Assembly (NCBI GenBank): GCA_963971225.1
Contig: OZ020267.1
Location: 116,987,891-117,051,890, forward strand
From: Melieria omissa
Lineage: Eukaryota; Arthropoda; Insecta; Diptera; Ulidiidae
Length of the DNA stretch: 64,000 nt
Direction: 5' to 3'
The notes beneath the pieces are model-generated. The model was given only the letters and a program-made list of their open reading frames with translations. It did not search any database and was not told where the DNA came from. Below, in pieces: positions 35,420 to 47,200 of this stretch (its first letter is position 1; each line of letters opens with the position of its first letter). The position numbers and the translations under genes are program-made.

Positions 35420-38400
35420 ATGACATTAAGATTTCTTCAATTTTATCGGCGGCTTTTTTACGTCAATTTATTTTTGTGGACATGTATTATCGGTGCATGG
35501 TTGTGGTTCCCTCGGGTCAGTTTTCATCCGCAATAACGAAAACTTGTCCTAGTAGATTTAAATAACATTTTGAATTGCAGATCTGGAACGTAAACAAAAC
35601 AGAAATCATGCAAGATATATCAGCTCATACTTATTTGGTACTTCGGTGGAACTACGATGTGTCAAAGACGAATGTGACGACTTCGTATTACTGCGGTATT
35701 AATGCATGTACTTTTACTAGTAACAGAAACGCTCTCCCCGAAGCGAATGTGAGTTCCATGTTCTATAGCGTTGAGTTTACATCGTTCATATAATTACAGG
35801 TATTGGTCTTTTATGGTTCTGCTTTTGACTGGGAAAACTTGCCAATACCACGAAAGCCGGAGCAGTTGTGGGCTCTCTTACATGAGGAATCACCTCGAAA
35901 TACCCCAATATTGCTGCACGAATCGATATTGCAACACTTTAACTTTTCTTCAACTTTTAGTCGTTATAGCGACATCCCTCTCACAACATCGTTTCTTCAA
36001 AACGTAGAAGATCTTACCACTCTTGATTATGTAGTATCGATTCATCAAAAAGAGATTTTGCGTAAAAATCTGGCGCCAATTTTGTACTTGCAGTCGAGTT
36101 GTATAACAATGACAGCACGAGACGATTATGTGAAAGAGTTGATGAAGTACATTGAAGTAGATTCATATGGAGATTGTTTGCATAATCGCAATTTGCCGAA
36201 CAGGTAAGTGAAAAAGCATTATCAAATATATAATGATATAAAGAATCATATTAACTTTTATAATCTGAATAAAAAATGAATAAACAATAAAAACTCACAT
36301 TATATAGGGCTCATCACCCTTTCCTAATCAAATGTGTTCTAATACAATTTCGAGACAACCATATGTATGTACTTCCAATAAGAATTTTTATTCAATAAGG
36401 GTATTCATTTAAGCATATAAGTTTACCTACCGCATATATTTACACATTTACGCACTGTGTTATATGAACGCACGTATAAAAGTATTTGTGTAAATGCTCT
36501 TTATCGATCAGGTGTTTAGTTGTCAAAATCATAAAATTCAAATGCCGAGAATCACCGAAAAAGTGAAATTTCTCAAACAAATACCTCAAACGGGATATTG
36601 TTTGACTGCATAGAACTTTGCTTGCAAAGTCTGTATATGCCTTCAGCGGTGGGAGGGATTCATCCTCTTTCATTTTCTGTTTTGAATTTTCCGAAATTAA
36701 AAAGTTACATAGCTAAAATATCAATTTTGTTAAATTCTATTCTTACCTCTTCCACTTTTCAGCTTATTGTTTTGAATTTTAAAAAATTTTGTAATTGAAC
36801 GTCACTCACTCATCCCCGTAAATAGGTCTGTTTGGCCAGATTACCAGTAAAAATTATCCAGTAAAAAATATCAGAAGAGTAAGCCAGCGTACGCTCCCTA
36901 AAATCAAATTATCCAAAAAAGTGAACAAACAGCAATTTGTAAGAATTTGCAAGTTTTAACTCTTAGTTACACCACTGGGACTTGGCCCACTCATAGTACA
37001 CAGTAAAAAGGGTGTAAACAGGAGGGTTAAAGAACGAAACAGCGGATCTAAAAGTTGTATTTGAGGTTTGAAGTGGTAGGGAAAATTAAGTTAAATCAGA
37101 CATTTAATGCAAAATGCAAATAGTTCGTTGCGCTCAATCTACAATTCTTCCCTTTCACCTTCAGCGGGTAAAGCTGATCAAGACGGTTGTGGGTCAGCAG
37201 ACTTGCGAACGCACAATTTCTTTGCTGTTTCCATTTGCCTCCAAATGTTTGAAATATTTATGTTTCATATGGCAGCCAGTCATATGTTTTTCTTGTTCTT
37301 CTTCTTACTGGCAAAAAGTTACTGGACAAAATTTCTCTAGTAAAAACTTGCAAGTTCTCACTGTCACTTTACGCTCTCAGTTTCTCTCTCGTTACTGGAG
37401 ATTTGGCGTCAACAAACAGGATCCAGTAAAAATTTGTACAAATTTGTACAAATTCGTACAAATTATTCTCTGCCAAACAGACCTATTCTCTGCCAAACAG
37501 ACCTAATGTTTACGCACCGAAATCATTGTGGAAACTTATCTCATTTGTATAAATGAACTTTCATACAAATTTTGACAATTAGATTATGAGGTGATAAACT
37601 TATACGGTTTATCAGTTTTATACGGCTTTTACACGTTTATATGAATACCCTTAATGACTTGGATGTAGATAAAAATATTCCTCATCACAGCTTCAAAATA
37701 TTTAAAAAGCTAGTTTCTGCACACATTATATCCTTTGAAAGATTAGATTCATCTTGATTTGCAGTATACAATAACATTATATTATACTTTTACTATTACT
37801 TTATCACTGCTTACATATACATATGTATATGTAGATGCATACCTACATCTGGTGAAAACATTTTTCATGTTATTCTATATTAAGCTTGCAGCAAGATTAT
37901 TTGAACAATATGTATTCCCCTGAGATGCTTCACTTTATGGCGCAGTATAAATTTGTAATATCTATTGAAAATGGTATTTGTGATGACTACATAACAGAAA
38001 AGTTCTGGAGGCCACTTATTGTTGGCTCCATTCCGATTTATTTGGGTTCCCCAACTATAAGGGTAAGCTTAACTCAATTTTATTTAATGAGGTCGTGCAA
38101 ATACTCATACATATATATGTGCATCGTTCTATATTCGAGTTTGTATAAATATTATATGAGTATTATATATACATGCCAATAGATATAATACAATATTATT
38201 GTTTAGGACTGGGAACCGAATAATCTCTCCGCCATTTATGTATCCGACTTTGCTAGTCCTCAAAACTTGGCTAGATTTTTAATAGCACTCGACAAAAATG
38301 ATACAGAATATAACAAATACTTGAGCCACAAATATAATAAAACTCAGCCGATAACGAATTGGCATTTACTGGAGGAACTGGCCAACCGCACAATTCATGA

Positions 38401-38668
38401 AAACTTTTTTTATAATTTTGAATGTGGGATTTGCAAAAATCTATACACACTTCAACCGGAAGATATACGTGTCGTAAAGAAGAACCACTATCAATGTGAG
38501 TTGCCATGCAAAGATGATATTTATAATAAGGTGCATTCGATCGGCAAATGTACGGCGGATTTACTTGATGGACTCTTGCGAAAAAATGAACATTTTGTAG
38601 GTCAAGTCTTGGACAATATGGTAATGGTAAATTTGGCTGATGGTAAATGTGAAAATTATAATGAATAA
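35420..38668 (+). CDS. alpha-1,3-fucosyltransferase (GT10 family)
   Basis: Five exons join in phase: 35420-35515, 35581-35748, 35800-36203, 37885-38062, 38207-38668 (435 residues). The product is a Golgi type II membrane enzyme that transfers fucose from GDP-fucose to N-acetylglucosamine on glycans. It has a short cytosolic head (MTLRFLQFYRRLFYV), one membrane anchor (NLFLWTCIIGAWLWF), then the catalytic part. The GT10 signature is plain: YKFVISIENGICDDYITEKF, followed by WRPLIVGSIPIYLGSP. SIHQKEILRK and DSYGDCLHNRNLPN fit the acceptor and donor domain boundary. Length is normal for fly FucT proteins. All donors and acceptors are canonical. Intron 3 (36204-37884) carries a MITE. It resembles the FucTB/C/D side of the Drosophila family, but I cannot assign the orthologue from memory. 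Confidence 0.93.
36823..37505. mobile_element. MITE in the fucosyltransferase intron
   Basis: The left end TAGGTCTGTTTGGCCAG (36823) and right end GCCAAACAGACCTA (ending 37505) are inverted and bounded by TA. The terminal 20 bp at the right (TTCTCTGCCAAACAGACCTA) is repeated in tandem. Just inside is a short tandem run of AAATTTGTAC. It is non-coding. Confidence 0.78.
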
Positions 38669-39289
38669 TGTATAAATTCAATAAATTCAACATTGTAATA
38701 AATTCAGAACTTTTAGACAATGATCAAAATGTTATTATTGGGTTAGAAAGGTTTAATCTCCCTTGGCAAAAATTGTGATTGAAAAGCCATTTGGAAGTTT
38801 GTTTGCTTTCTCGATTTTTTCTTGAATCTTTGCCGCTTTAAGATAATACTAATACTGGCAGTTTTAATTTTGGTTAAGGAATTTTTCAAATCCGTTTTGC
38901 AAATTTTTTTTCGTTTTCTTTGCTTTTCACAAAGCAGTTGATTTCACAAATTTGTGTTTATAAAGTGGTAGCACATTTAAAAGAAAAACACCAAATACGG
39001 CGTTCAGGTGTTCAATTTGGCTACTGAGAAGAGATGAAACTGCCTTCTACTTTTTTATGCTCTATTCAGTAAATGGTTGTTTCCTTTTTATTCCAGTGTG
39101 CTTGCTGAGATTCTCTGAGTTGTAGCCAAGGGGGTATGGGATGTCAGAACCCCCAAAGCAGAGACATAGCCAAAGGGGCGTTTTGGGTATCAAACCCTCC
39201 CTCCATAGCCTATAATTACTCCACATTTTCAATCACTATGTATGGTATGTTCTTTTCCAAATTAGAAAAAGGTCTTCTCACCTTTGTTT
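38669..39289. other. 3' flank of the fucosyltransferase gene
   Basis: AATAAA-like motifs (AATAAATTC at about 38680 and 38698) just after the stop may serve in polyadenylation. Otherwise nothing recognised. Confidence 0.5.
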
Positions 39290-39480
39290 TATAAAAAGTC
39301 ACCTTTCGGCTCAATGCACGATCTTAAAGCTTGTTTAATGAGTATTCGACCGGAATACCCTTCAGAATGTCGGTAAAAACATTTTGGATGATTTCTACGT
39401 CCTCAAAACGCCCTTGTTTCATCGACAAATGCATTTTTCAAAAAGTCGCACGGGCAAAAAATCAATTGAATTTTTGTGTT
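39290..39480 (-). pseudogene. Tc1/mariner-type transposase C-terminal scrap
   Basis: The minus strand reads DFLKNAFVDETRAF and then VEIIQNVFTDILKGIPVEY in a neighbouring frame. This matches the C-terminal region of Tc1/mariner-group transposases and is clearly related to the scrap at 40735-40925. Both are preceded by the shared sequence CCATAGCCTATAATTA. Confidence 0.6.
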
Positions 39481-39562
39481 TTGTGATTTTTATTCTGAAA
39501 AAAACTCACAGAAATTGAATAATTATAAACCATGATAGAAAAATATACAGGTAGATTCAATC

Positions 39563-39795
39563 CAAGGCGAATTCATACCAGGTGATAGCGTAAGGACAGC
39601 AACAAAATTTCAATGTATTTTGTTTTTGTTTTCTGGGTTTAGATTGTCAAAATCAGCCAATCAGAACAAAGCTTGCTTTTTCATTTTAAACTGTCAAAGT
39701 TTTACACAGGCACTTTGACAATCTAGACCTTTTCCACCACAAAAAAAAATCAATTCGCCTCATTTAACGCTATCACCTGGTATGAATTCGCCTTG
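39563..39795. mobile_element. hAT MITE with 8 bp target-site duplication
   Basis: The 233 bp element has about 29 bp inverted ends beginning CAAGGCGAATTCATACCAGG, flanked by the perfect direct repeat ATTCAATC at 39555-39562 and 39796-39803. An isolated end of the same family is visible at 56152-56176. Confidence 0.94.
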
Positions 39796-40184
39796 ATTCA
39801 ATCGAGCAAAATTAAAAGTCATTTGCTTGTTTGACAAATAAAAATAAAATTTTAAGAGTGCAAAAAAAAGTAAAAAATACAGAAACTGAATGATATACTA
39901 CACAAACAAATTGTGTGAAATTGCAGCTCTGTAGCAAAAATGAATACAGTAGTACAAAATCTGTAAACAAATATTTTTTTCTAATTGTCAATTTTATTTT
40001 TATCTGTCGCATTGAAACTACCTGTATATTTTTGTATCATGTTATAAACAACAAAACTTCCAAACAACATATCTGTCTATGTCATTAAAAACTACTTTCG
40101 AATTTGTTCAGTGAGTCGAAATCATAACTACATTGGATAAATAGTCTGGCAGATATTGAACATGAATATTAAAAAGATCACCCG

Positions 40185-40484
40185 ATAATAGCATCCCCGC
40201 AACACCAAAAACCACATGTATTTTGTTGGTATGATCGTTTATCGCTACTGTCAAAATCAGCTGATATTTTCCGACGAAAGAGGGAGAAACTGAAAACAAA
40301 CAAAACTGATTGTTGCCAGACGGTGCTGTAATTCGAGTGAAAAAACGGGAAAAGTGCTCAGGTCAGATGTTTTCAGTCAGGTATTTTCATTTCAACCGAT
40401 GCGGCAACACAGCACACCGACGATTTTGACAAAAGCGATAAACGATCAGCCGGTGGCTTGCTACAACCGTATAGTTGAACCAAG
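40185..40484 (+). mobile_element. dispersed MITE family, copy 1
   Basis: A roughly 300 bp sequence (ATAATAGCATCCCCGCAACA... to ...GGCTTGCTACAACC) recurs inverted at 41495-41804 and direct at 44244-44559, with high identity over most of its length. The left terminus is incomplete here. Confidence 0.85.
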
Positions 40485-40734
40485 GCACTAAACGAAAAAT
40501 CGGGAAACAATTTTATTTCCAATGCACTCAATCGCATATAGGTGGCACCACCATAAAACGCGCTGTTTGAAAATTGCAGTTTACTTTATAAAGCTCGTAA
40601 TACGAAATTTGCTCACAAACCTTTTTTACAACCCACCTATGACCAAGTTCTACGTCCCTGCCCCATAGCCTATAATTATTCATTATTTGTTTTGTGCAAA
40701 GTCGATTTGTTTTTTCTTCTTAATTTCTTTCAGG

Positions 40735-41400
40735 CTCAATACAACGATTTGCATGATCAAAACGCATGTCTAATGAGTGTTTTAGATTTTCAGTCGAGAT
40801 GTCCTTCAGGATGTCGGTACAAGCCTTTTGGATGGCTTATACCATACGTGCTCAATGGCTTTTGTCATCGGCAAATGCGTTTCTCTGAAAAGGTAAAAGT
40901 CCCACGGTTCCGCATCAGGTCAAAATGGAAAGTTATTGATAGTTAAAATTTGACTTTTAGTAAAAAAAAATCAAAAAACCAAAGACAAGTGTTGATCGAT
41001 CAGATAACGTCTTTCGATAGTTAAAATATTGTAAATTCTTGTTATTGAGATGCTGGAATCCAATTTCAAGAATTTCAATGAAGATTTTGGCTGATATTTG
41101 ATAAATTACCGCCCAGTTTTGATGAAATCTGCGGTGATCGTGGCTGTTTCTGTTGGCTTAGCTAGGGAAGGGTGTGTGCGTCCCAAGGGCAGCACTTCCA
41201 TTCGGAGGCCAAAATGGCCCATTGTGAATTCTTGTGAATTCTTCTGTTGGCTTACACGTTCGTCATAATTTATGCCCTGGCAATCGTGTTTAAATCGCAA
41301 GTACCATTCATGACCTCTGCCACGGGATAAACGATCATCGCTGTAAACTAGGTTCATCAATTGAAATGTTTCGGTTAAAGTCTTAACAAGTGTAAAACAA
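40735..41400 (-). pseudogene. internally deleted Tc1/mariner-type transposase relic
   Basis: The minus strand has an N-terminal-like block MMNLVYSDDRLSRGRGHEWY (ending near 41360) and, 200-400 bp further along that strand, AIQKACTDILKDISTENLKH (about 40740-40840). This order fits a transposase whose middle was deleted. The family within Tc1/mariner is uncertain and terminal repeats were not located. Confidence 0.62.
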
Positions 41401-41494
41401 AAGTTAATATTGGCTCTTTGTTCGATACTAATTTTTGTACCGATGACACTAAGATACTTTCACTTTAGACGCAATAACTTTGTTTCCAGTGAAT

Positions 41495-41804
41495 CATGGC
41501 TCAACAATAAGGTTGTAGCAAGCCACCGGCTGATTGTTTATCGCTTCTGTCAAAATCGTCGGTATCAGCAGTGGTGTTGTGTTGCCGTATCCGTTGAAAC
41601 TAAAACACCTGATCTGAGAATTTTCCCGTTTTTTCACTCGAAATACAGCACCGTCTGGCAACAATCAGTTTTGTTTATTTTCAGTTTCTCCCTCTTTCGT
41701 TAAAAAATATCAGCTGATTTTGACAGTAGCGATAAACAACCCTACCAACAAAATACATGTAGTTTTTGGTGTTGCCGGGATGCTACAACCTTATTATTGA
41801 GCCA
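41495..41804 (-). mobile_element. dispersed MITE family, copy 2 (inverted)
   Basis: The ends are CATGGCTCAACAATAAGGTT and AACCTTATTATTGAGCCA, imperfect inverted repeats, 310 bp apart. The body matches the copies at 40185 and 44244. It ends about 220 bp before the start codon of the first tandem membrane-protein gene, so it may lie in that gene's promoter. Confidence 0.88.
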
Positions 41805-42023
41805 ATTTTTGTTTTATCTTACAAAAAATAAGCCGTCATTCTACCTGGTTCACTTGAATAATTTTACTATTACTCGCACTTTTCAATTTTTATATCACAA
41901 ATATCAATAATCATTTGGTTTCCAGTCAAATAAATTTCTTCGTTTTGTATTTATACGTACTTAAACAAACCTGAAATATACAAATATTTGTTTATTTTTA
42001 TAATTTATATATTGTCATCCAGC

Positions 42024-43545
42024 ATGAAGCCAAAAAAATTGTTAATTCGAGTTATTTTGTACGTTCTTTATGTTATTTCAATTGTAATAATGCTTTCGGA
42101 TATAAGAACAGAAAAAACAGAAGCCCATCTCTTCTATATCCTGTGCAACGGTATGTTCAATTAGATGTAATTCAGGGGTTTTACCGGTTCTAACGGGTCT
42201 ATGTTGCAATCGGCTTTAAATCTAACAAGAGATCATCAAATTTGATTTTGCATTGGTTTTAAGGGTTACCGATTCCAAGACTAACCTACGCCCGTGGATT
42301 GTCCGTTCTGGATTACAAACCTCACAGATTCTTGTTAAAATAGCTGATTGTTGACTTGTCCGTCTTGTTTCTGCCTGCTATCTTCATTCATGCGTATGTA
42401 CATATATTAGCTTCTTACATGCATACATGTGTGTATATATATCTATGTACATACAAATTTGTTATTACTTCAACCTTCAACATAAAGAACTTTTATATGA
42501 GGATATAAGTTGCTTTAAACACCGCTGATATGAAGAAGTAAATATAATTTTGTTAACATCAGCAGATAAATCAATTTAGTAATAACCGTCCGATACATAA
42601 TGGATAAAATATTGACAAATATTGTAATATTTTACATTGATCGCTGAGCTGAACTGAAGCACTTTAACATTTTTAGTCAGATTTCACAAAAATATCTGAA
42701 ATCGTAATCGACGAACAATTGCGATAAAGAATTCGAAATTCTCAACAACTCAACATTAATCTATTGATTTCAATTTCATAAAATAATCTTTACAAATGGA
42801 TTTCTTTATATTCTCAACGAATAAGCCAAATAATTCTCGTCATCGAGTAACTTAAACCTTTTAAAAAAAAAATAATGCATTTTACTTCGTCTTATATTCC
42901 AGGTGCGCTAGTATACCGGCTACTGGGCTATTGGTTCTTTCCCTGGCTATTGCACTTAAGCTGCTTAGCATATGTTGGTTACTTTCTTAGCACATTGAAA
43001 TTCGAATATGTTAATATCTTTAATACTCTAACAGTGATTGTGCCTGTTGTAATTCAGGTTAAGGAAAAATATTGAATTTTTATTATCGCATGCAAACCCA
43101 ACGTTTTTTTTTAATATTTCAGACTATGGCCTCTTTGCATTTAGTGCTTTTCCGCCCGGGCCGCACAATTTCACAGCGTGCTTGTCGCATCGGAGTCCAT
43201 GCTCAATTGGGCCTTATGCTTATCGTTGAATACTTCTGGGTCTTGTGCTATTTAATAAAGGATAATGACTACCAATGCCTTTGTGAGATGGCATATATGG
43301 TGGTGTTTATGTTTATGATGTTAATTCCGCAATTCATGACTAAGGGACAGATTGTTGCACAGGCACGTATTCAAAGACATAGATTACTCCGTCAAATGGC
43401 GCAAGAGATCCCCCCTAACCTGGCATCTAAAATAAAACCGACATCTAAATTAAAACCGACATCTAAATTAAAACCGACATCTAAATCAAAACCGACATCA
43501 AAATTAAAACCGACATTTAAATTAAAACCGACAACGCGACGCTAA
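42024..43545 (+). CDS. multi-span membrane protein A (tandem family, function unknown)
   Basis: Three exons: 42024-42150, 42903-43057, 43123-43545 (234 residues). I do not recognise the family. Exon 1 holds one hydrophobic span (VILYVLYVISIVIML) and ends HLFYILCNG. Exon 2 holds a second (WFFPWLLHLSCLAYVGYFL). A third straddles the exon 2/3 junction (TVIVPVVIQTMASLHLVLF). Then come RPGRTISQRACRIGVHAQLG, a fourth span, and CEMAYMVVFMFMMLIPQFM as a fifth. The C-terminal tail is basic, with six copies of a K-P-T-S-K-type hexapeptide found only in this copy. Splice phases (G|GT, then phase 0) equal those of genes B and C, and intron 2 has a GTTAAG donor. It lies about 3.4 kb downstream of the fucosyltransferase, same strand. 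Confidence 0.8.
43423..43530 (+). repeat. coding 18 bp minisatellite
   Basis: Six in-frame units of ACATCTAAATTAAAACCG with few substitutions encode a Lys-Pro-rich tail in membrane protein A. The near identity of units suggests recent expansion. Confidence 0.95.
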
Positions 43546-43849
43546 TGATGTAAGAAATGTACTGAGACAAAGAATATTGAATGTAACTAAATTATGTTAT
43601 GACGTTTTTAAACTTTAGACTATACTACTAATTTGGTTTTTATTGTATTTATTTATCTTTATTAATTTAAATATAAAATAATGATAATTTGAATCGTTTT
43701 GTATTAACATTTTGACTATACAGGTAGGCCTCGCTTAAAAGATGCCTCTTATAACATGGCTTCGCTGTAACGCGGTTCACATTTGCGAGACATTTTCGAT
43801 TAACACGTGAAAAAACCTCGTTATTCACGGTATGGAAACCAAAACCAAA

Positions 43850-44070
43850 AATTCTGTGGTCAAAAGCAATAACCGCTTAAGTCGACTTACGAAGAAATTG
43901 AGTTATGGATGCCACCACGTTCCCTTGACTGTGCTCTACGTTTGTGTAAAATCGGGGAGTTTGTAATTTTAAAATAAAAAAATTTTTTAATAAAAACCTA
44001 TTCGCATTCCCATAACAAACACACTACACTTTTCGACTTAGGCGATTATTGCTTTTGACCACAGAATTGT
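43850..44070. repeat. 220 bp hairpin (MITE-like inverted repeat)
   Basis: AATTCTGTGGTCAAAAGCAA at about 43858 is matched in inverse by TTGCTTTTGACCACAGAATT at about 44050. The match extends further inward as TAACCGCTTAAGTCG against CGACTTAGGCGATTA. The arms are about 35 bp. Confidence 0.75.
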
Positions 44071-44243
44071 TTCCTGATTTATACACATGCAAATACATAT
44101 ATACATATGTGTGTATGTACATACGTGTGCAAAATGTCTTACAACAAATATAAAGAGTGCAAGACCTCACTTTATTCATTAATATCCCTGCGGGGCACTG
44201 ATGCTCAGCTGACCCATCATCTGACTATCAGCGCTGATCAAAG

Positions 44244-44559
44244 CATGGCTCAAGAATAAGGTAATAGCATCCCCGCAACACCAAAAACCACATGTATTTT
44301 GTTGGTAGGATTGTTTATTGCTACTGTCAAAATCAGTTGATATTTTCCGACGAAAGAGGGAGAAACTGAAAAAAAACAAAACTGATTGTTGCCAGACGGT
44401 GCTGTAATTCGAGTGAAAAAACGGGAAAGTGCTCAGGTCAGATGTTTTCAGTCAGGTATTTTCATTTCAACCGATGCGGCAACACAGCACACCGACGATT
44501 TTGACAAAAGCGATAAACAATCAGCCGGTGGCTTGCTACAACCTTATAGTTGAGCCATG
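44244..44559 (+). mobile_element. dispersed MITE family, copy 3
   Basis: It runs CATGGCTCAAGAATAAGG... to ...CCTTATAGTTGAGCCATG, with 10 bp perfect outer inverted ends. The body is nearly identical to the copy at 40185-40484, which suggests recent activity. Confidence 0.9.
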
Positions 44560-44602
44560 AATCAGAGTTTCCATCACCTTTTCCCATCACCTTCTTAACA
44601 GT

Positions 44603-45003
44603 CAAACCTAAATTGGAGCGTTAGCGGCAAGCAACTGTCAAAATTGCTTCATGCCCATACAAATTGTATGAGCAAACCGCAATTGAAACGCTTTGACGCT
44701 GAGCTATTCGAATTTCCAATTTTGACAGCGCGTTAGCAGTTGAAGTTGGCTGCGACAAACAAAAACGCCTGTGATTTATATTTGATTTGATTTAAATTGT
44801 GAGGAATTTTTTCAAATAAGAGCTAAGTTTTGCAAAATAATAATAGTTTGTAGTTTTTTTGGCTACGAAACAGATATTTTTTGACATTTGTTTTCATTCC
44901 ATGATTTTGACAATCCCAACGCAACGCTTCAATTTCGGTATGCCGCACTGAGCGAGAGCGTTGCGTCAGAAAACGCAACGCTCAATGCTCCAATTTAGGT
45001 TTC
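44603..45003. mobile_element. MITE with 5 bp flanking repeat
   Basis: The ends AAACCTAAATTGGAGC and GCTCCAATTTAGGTTT are inverted. The flanks carry the direct repeat ACAGT at 44598-44602 and 45004-45008. The interior holds GCAACGCT-type short repeats. The superfamily is unclear. Confidence 0.8.
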
Positions 45004-45010
45004 ACAGTAA

Positions 45011-45778
45011 TGGCCAAACTCCATAAAGCGCGTTTCAGGCGTATCGTGGTTTTTGGCGTTTCTCGTGTTTCGAGAAAAAGTTGAATCAGTGTATTTGTAT
45101 GAAGCAAACTCCATGACTACGCCCGAAACGCGGCAAAAGTTGAACTATTTTCAACTTTCTCTCGCGTTTCTCGTTAAACGACGTCAAACGGCTGACAGAG
45201 CTCCTAAAGATGTCATACATTATGTGGTTGAATGGTAATGCCGATAACAAACTTGTGTTATCGCAAAAGTCGGATGCATTTATTTTACACGAAAGCTATT
45301 AAATACATTTAAGAAACATTTGAAATTCAATATTTTAACATAAAATGTGAAGAAATTCCTAAAAATTTGCATAATTCTTTTACAGACAAAACTTAGTCTT
45401 CGCTGTATTGGAAATTCGATAGCTTATTCGTTGTCGATCGAATTTTGCTCATCCCTGTGAAATAAATTGCTACAAATTGAATTCAACTGAATCTTTTTTT
45501 TTATTTTTTGCAATGTTCGATATGCATTTATTGTGTTTAAAATGAAATCAGTAAATTCTATAAAGTCTTTAACGTCGTATAGCAATTTCATTTCGTTGTT
45601 TTTCACAATTCACAACGAAATCAATCAGCAGTTTGCCATTTAAAAATTAGCATCAACTGACGTAAGAAGAAGAAGCTGACGCGTGAAACGCGCTTTATGG
45701 AGTTTGACCATTTGCAACGCGAATAACGCGAGAAACGCCATAACACGACAAAGAAACGCGCTTTATGGAGTTTGGCCA
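45011..45778. mobile_element. PIF/Harbinger-like MITE with TAA duplication
   Basis: About 27 bp inverted ends TGGCCAAACTCCATAAAGCG are flanked by TAA at 45008-45010 and 45779-45781. A further inner copy of the right end lies at 45682-45712. It inserted at the flanking repeat of the preceding MITE, so the two elements abut. Confidence 0.9.
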
Positions 45779-45879
45779 TAAGAGCTTTGTGAAAAAAGTG
45801 ATGGAAACTTTTGTGTACATGTGATCTTGCATCAGCACACGAACTTCAGTAACTTGTGGAACATACAGTTGTCTCATTT

Positions 45880-47200
45880 ACTCGTATTAAAATTAAATGC
45901 ACGCTTTCCGTCAGCACTGATGACGAAGTTCAGCACCACCGATGTGTAAATGCATCAGCGCTAATGTAAATATCCATCAACGGTGCTAATCACCGCTGAT
46001 GAAAGCTCTTCACCACTGATAACTAAATGCATCACCGCTGATATAAATTTCCATCAGCGGTGATGTGAAAATTACTAACACAAATTTTTTAATTATTTTT
46101 ATTTATTGTTACAATTTTCTTCACAAATACAAAAGTTAATTAAAAATTAACATACAAAAAGCAATAGAATTAACAGAAAAAATGTTCAAATAAATTGCTA
46201 TCCAAAGTTAACGTAAAACAATAACAAAAATTATTCATTATATGAAAAAGCTTAAGACGATTTAAAAGATTTGAGTTGGGAGCTTTATAAACGTCAAGGC
46301 GCTGAAATGAATGTCATCCGTTTTGAAAAATCCTGCAAATATCATTTAGACGTTTACCTCGTTCATTAATTTGTTTAATTTAAATAATTTTGTTACTACT
46401 TCTCTTTAAACCCTTATAGAAAGCTTTTTTAAATGCGTCGAATACTGCGTCCACCATGTTAATTGAAATTTCACAACATAATGTCAAAACCGCAACTGAC
46501 AAGGTGCTACGTAGTGGCGGCTAGCATAGCTGTCTCTTTTCCACACATAGTTACCTATACCAATGAACTGTTAAGTTCTATCTGTGCTCTCCTTTCTGTC
46601 AGCGCTGAGGCATTTATTCCTAATTGCTGTTGTATAAATGCATCATCGCTGCTGCAAAAACTGATGAAATGAAAGTTTGATTTTTTCTTTCAAATTTTGA
46701 ACAGTCAATGTACATTAGCCCTTCATCTCGCTGTCTCTTATAAAATAATTTCAGAGCCAAACTGTCTCTTTTCCACCGAAGTGGCTCCAGTACAAAAATT
46801 TGACCACAATGTGTGAATGTGTTAGTTTTTGCGATTTATGTGCATGAGTTTCCATCACCCATGTCCCGTAGTGATGTATGTTTCAAACAAGTATGCCCGT
46901 AAATATGTATTTATGTAGATTGTATGATCTCGCTTAATTTCGTCGAGCAATTGCTTTCAATCTGACCTATGTCATACACACATGCTGTTTTTGAGTTTTG
47001 CAACACACTAGTGGAAATTGACTTGATAATTCTCCGTTACAACATGAAGGTACCTCAAAAACGACCTCATGTGGTAAATTTCAGCAGTGATGAGGAATAG
47101 ATTTGTATGTTTATATATGGAAAAAAGTATTTATTTTTGTTAGTTTAATTTCAATAAAAAAGTCGAATGTCTTATGGTGTTTTTTAAGTCTTAGAACGTA
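45880..47200. other. intergenic stretch with CATCACCGCTGAT-type short repeats
   Basis: The segment 45915-46065 repeats CATCA-[AC]CGGTG or GCTGATG motifs in both orientations. No coding sequence was recognised. Confidence 0.5.

Larger units (their letters stand above)
44564..45809. mobile_element. outer short inverted-repeat element split by two MITEs
   Basis: The left AGTTTCCATCACCTTTT (44566) is mirrored by the right AAAAAAGTGATGGAAACTTT (about 45792-45811). Everything between is explained by the two inserted MITEs plus short flanks. A third AGTTTCCATCACC occurs near 46848. Confidence 0.5.

Noticed and set aside
38271..38720. Minus-strand frame of 149 codons
   Set aside because: Antisense shadow of the last fucosyltransferase exon.
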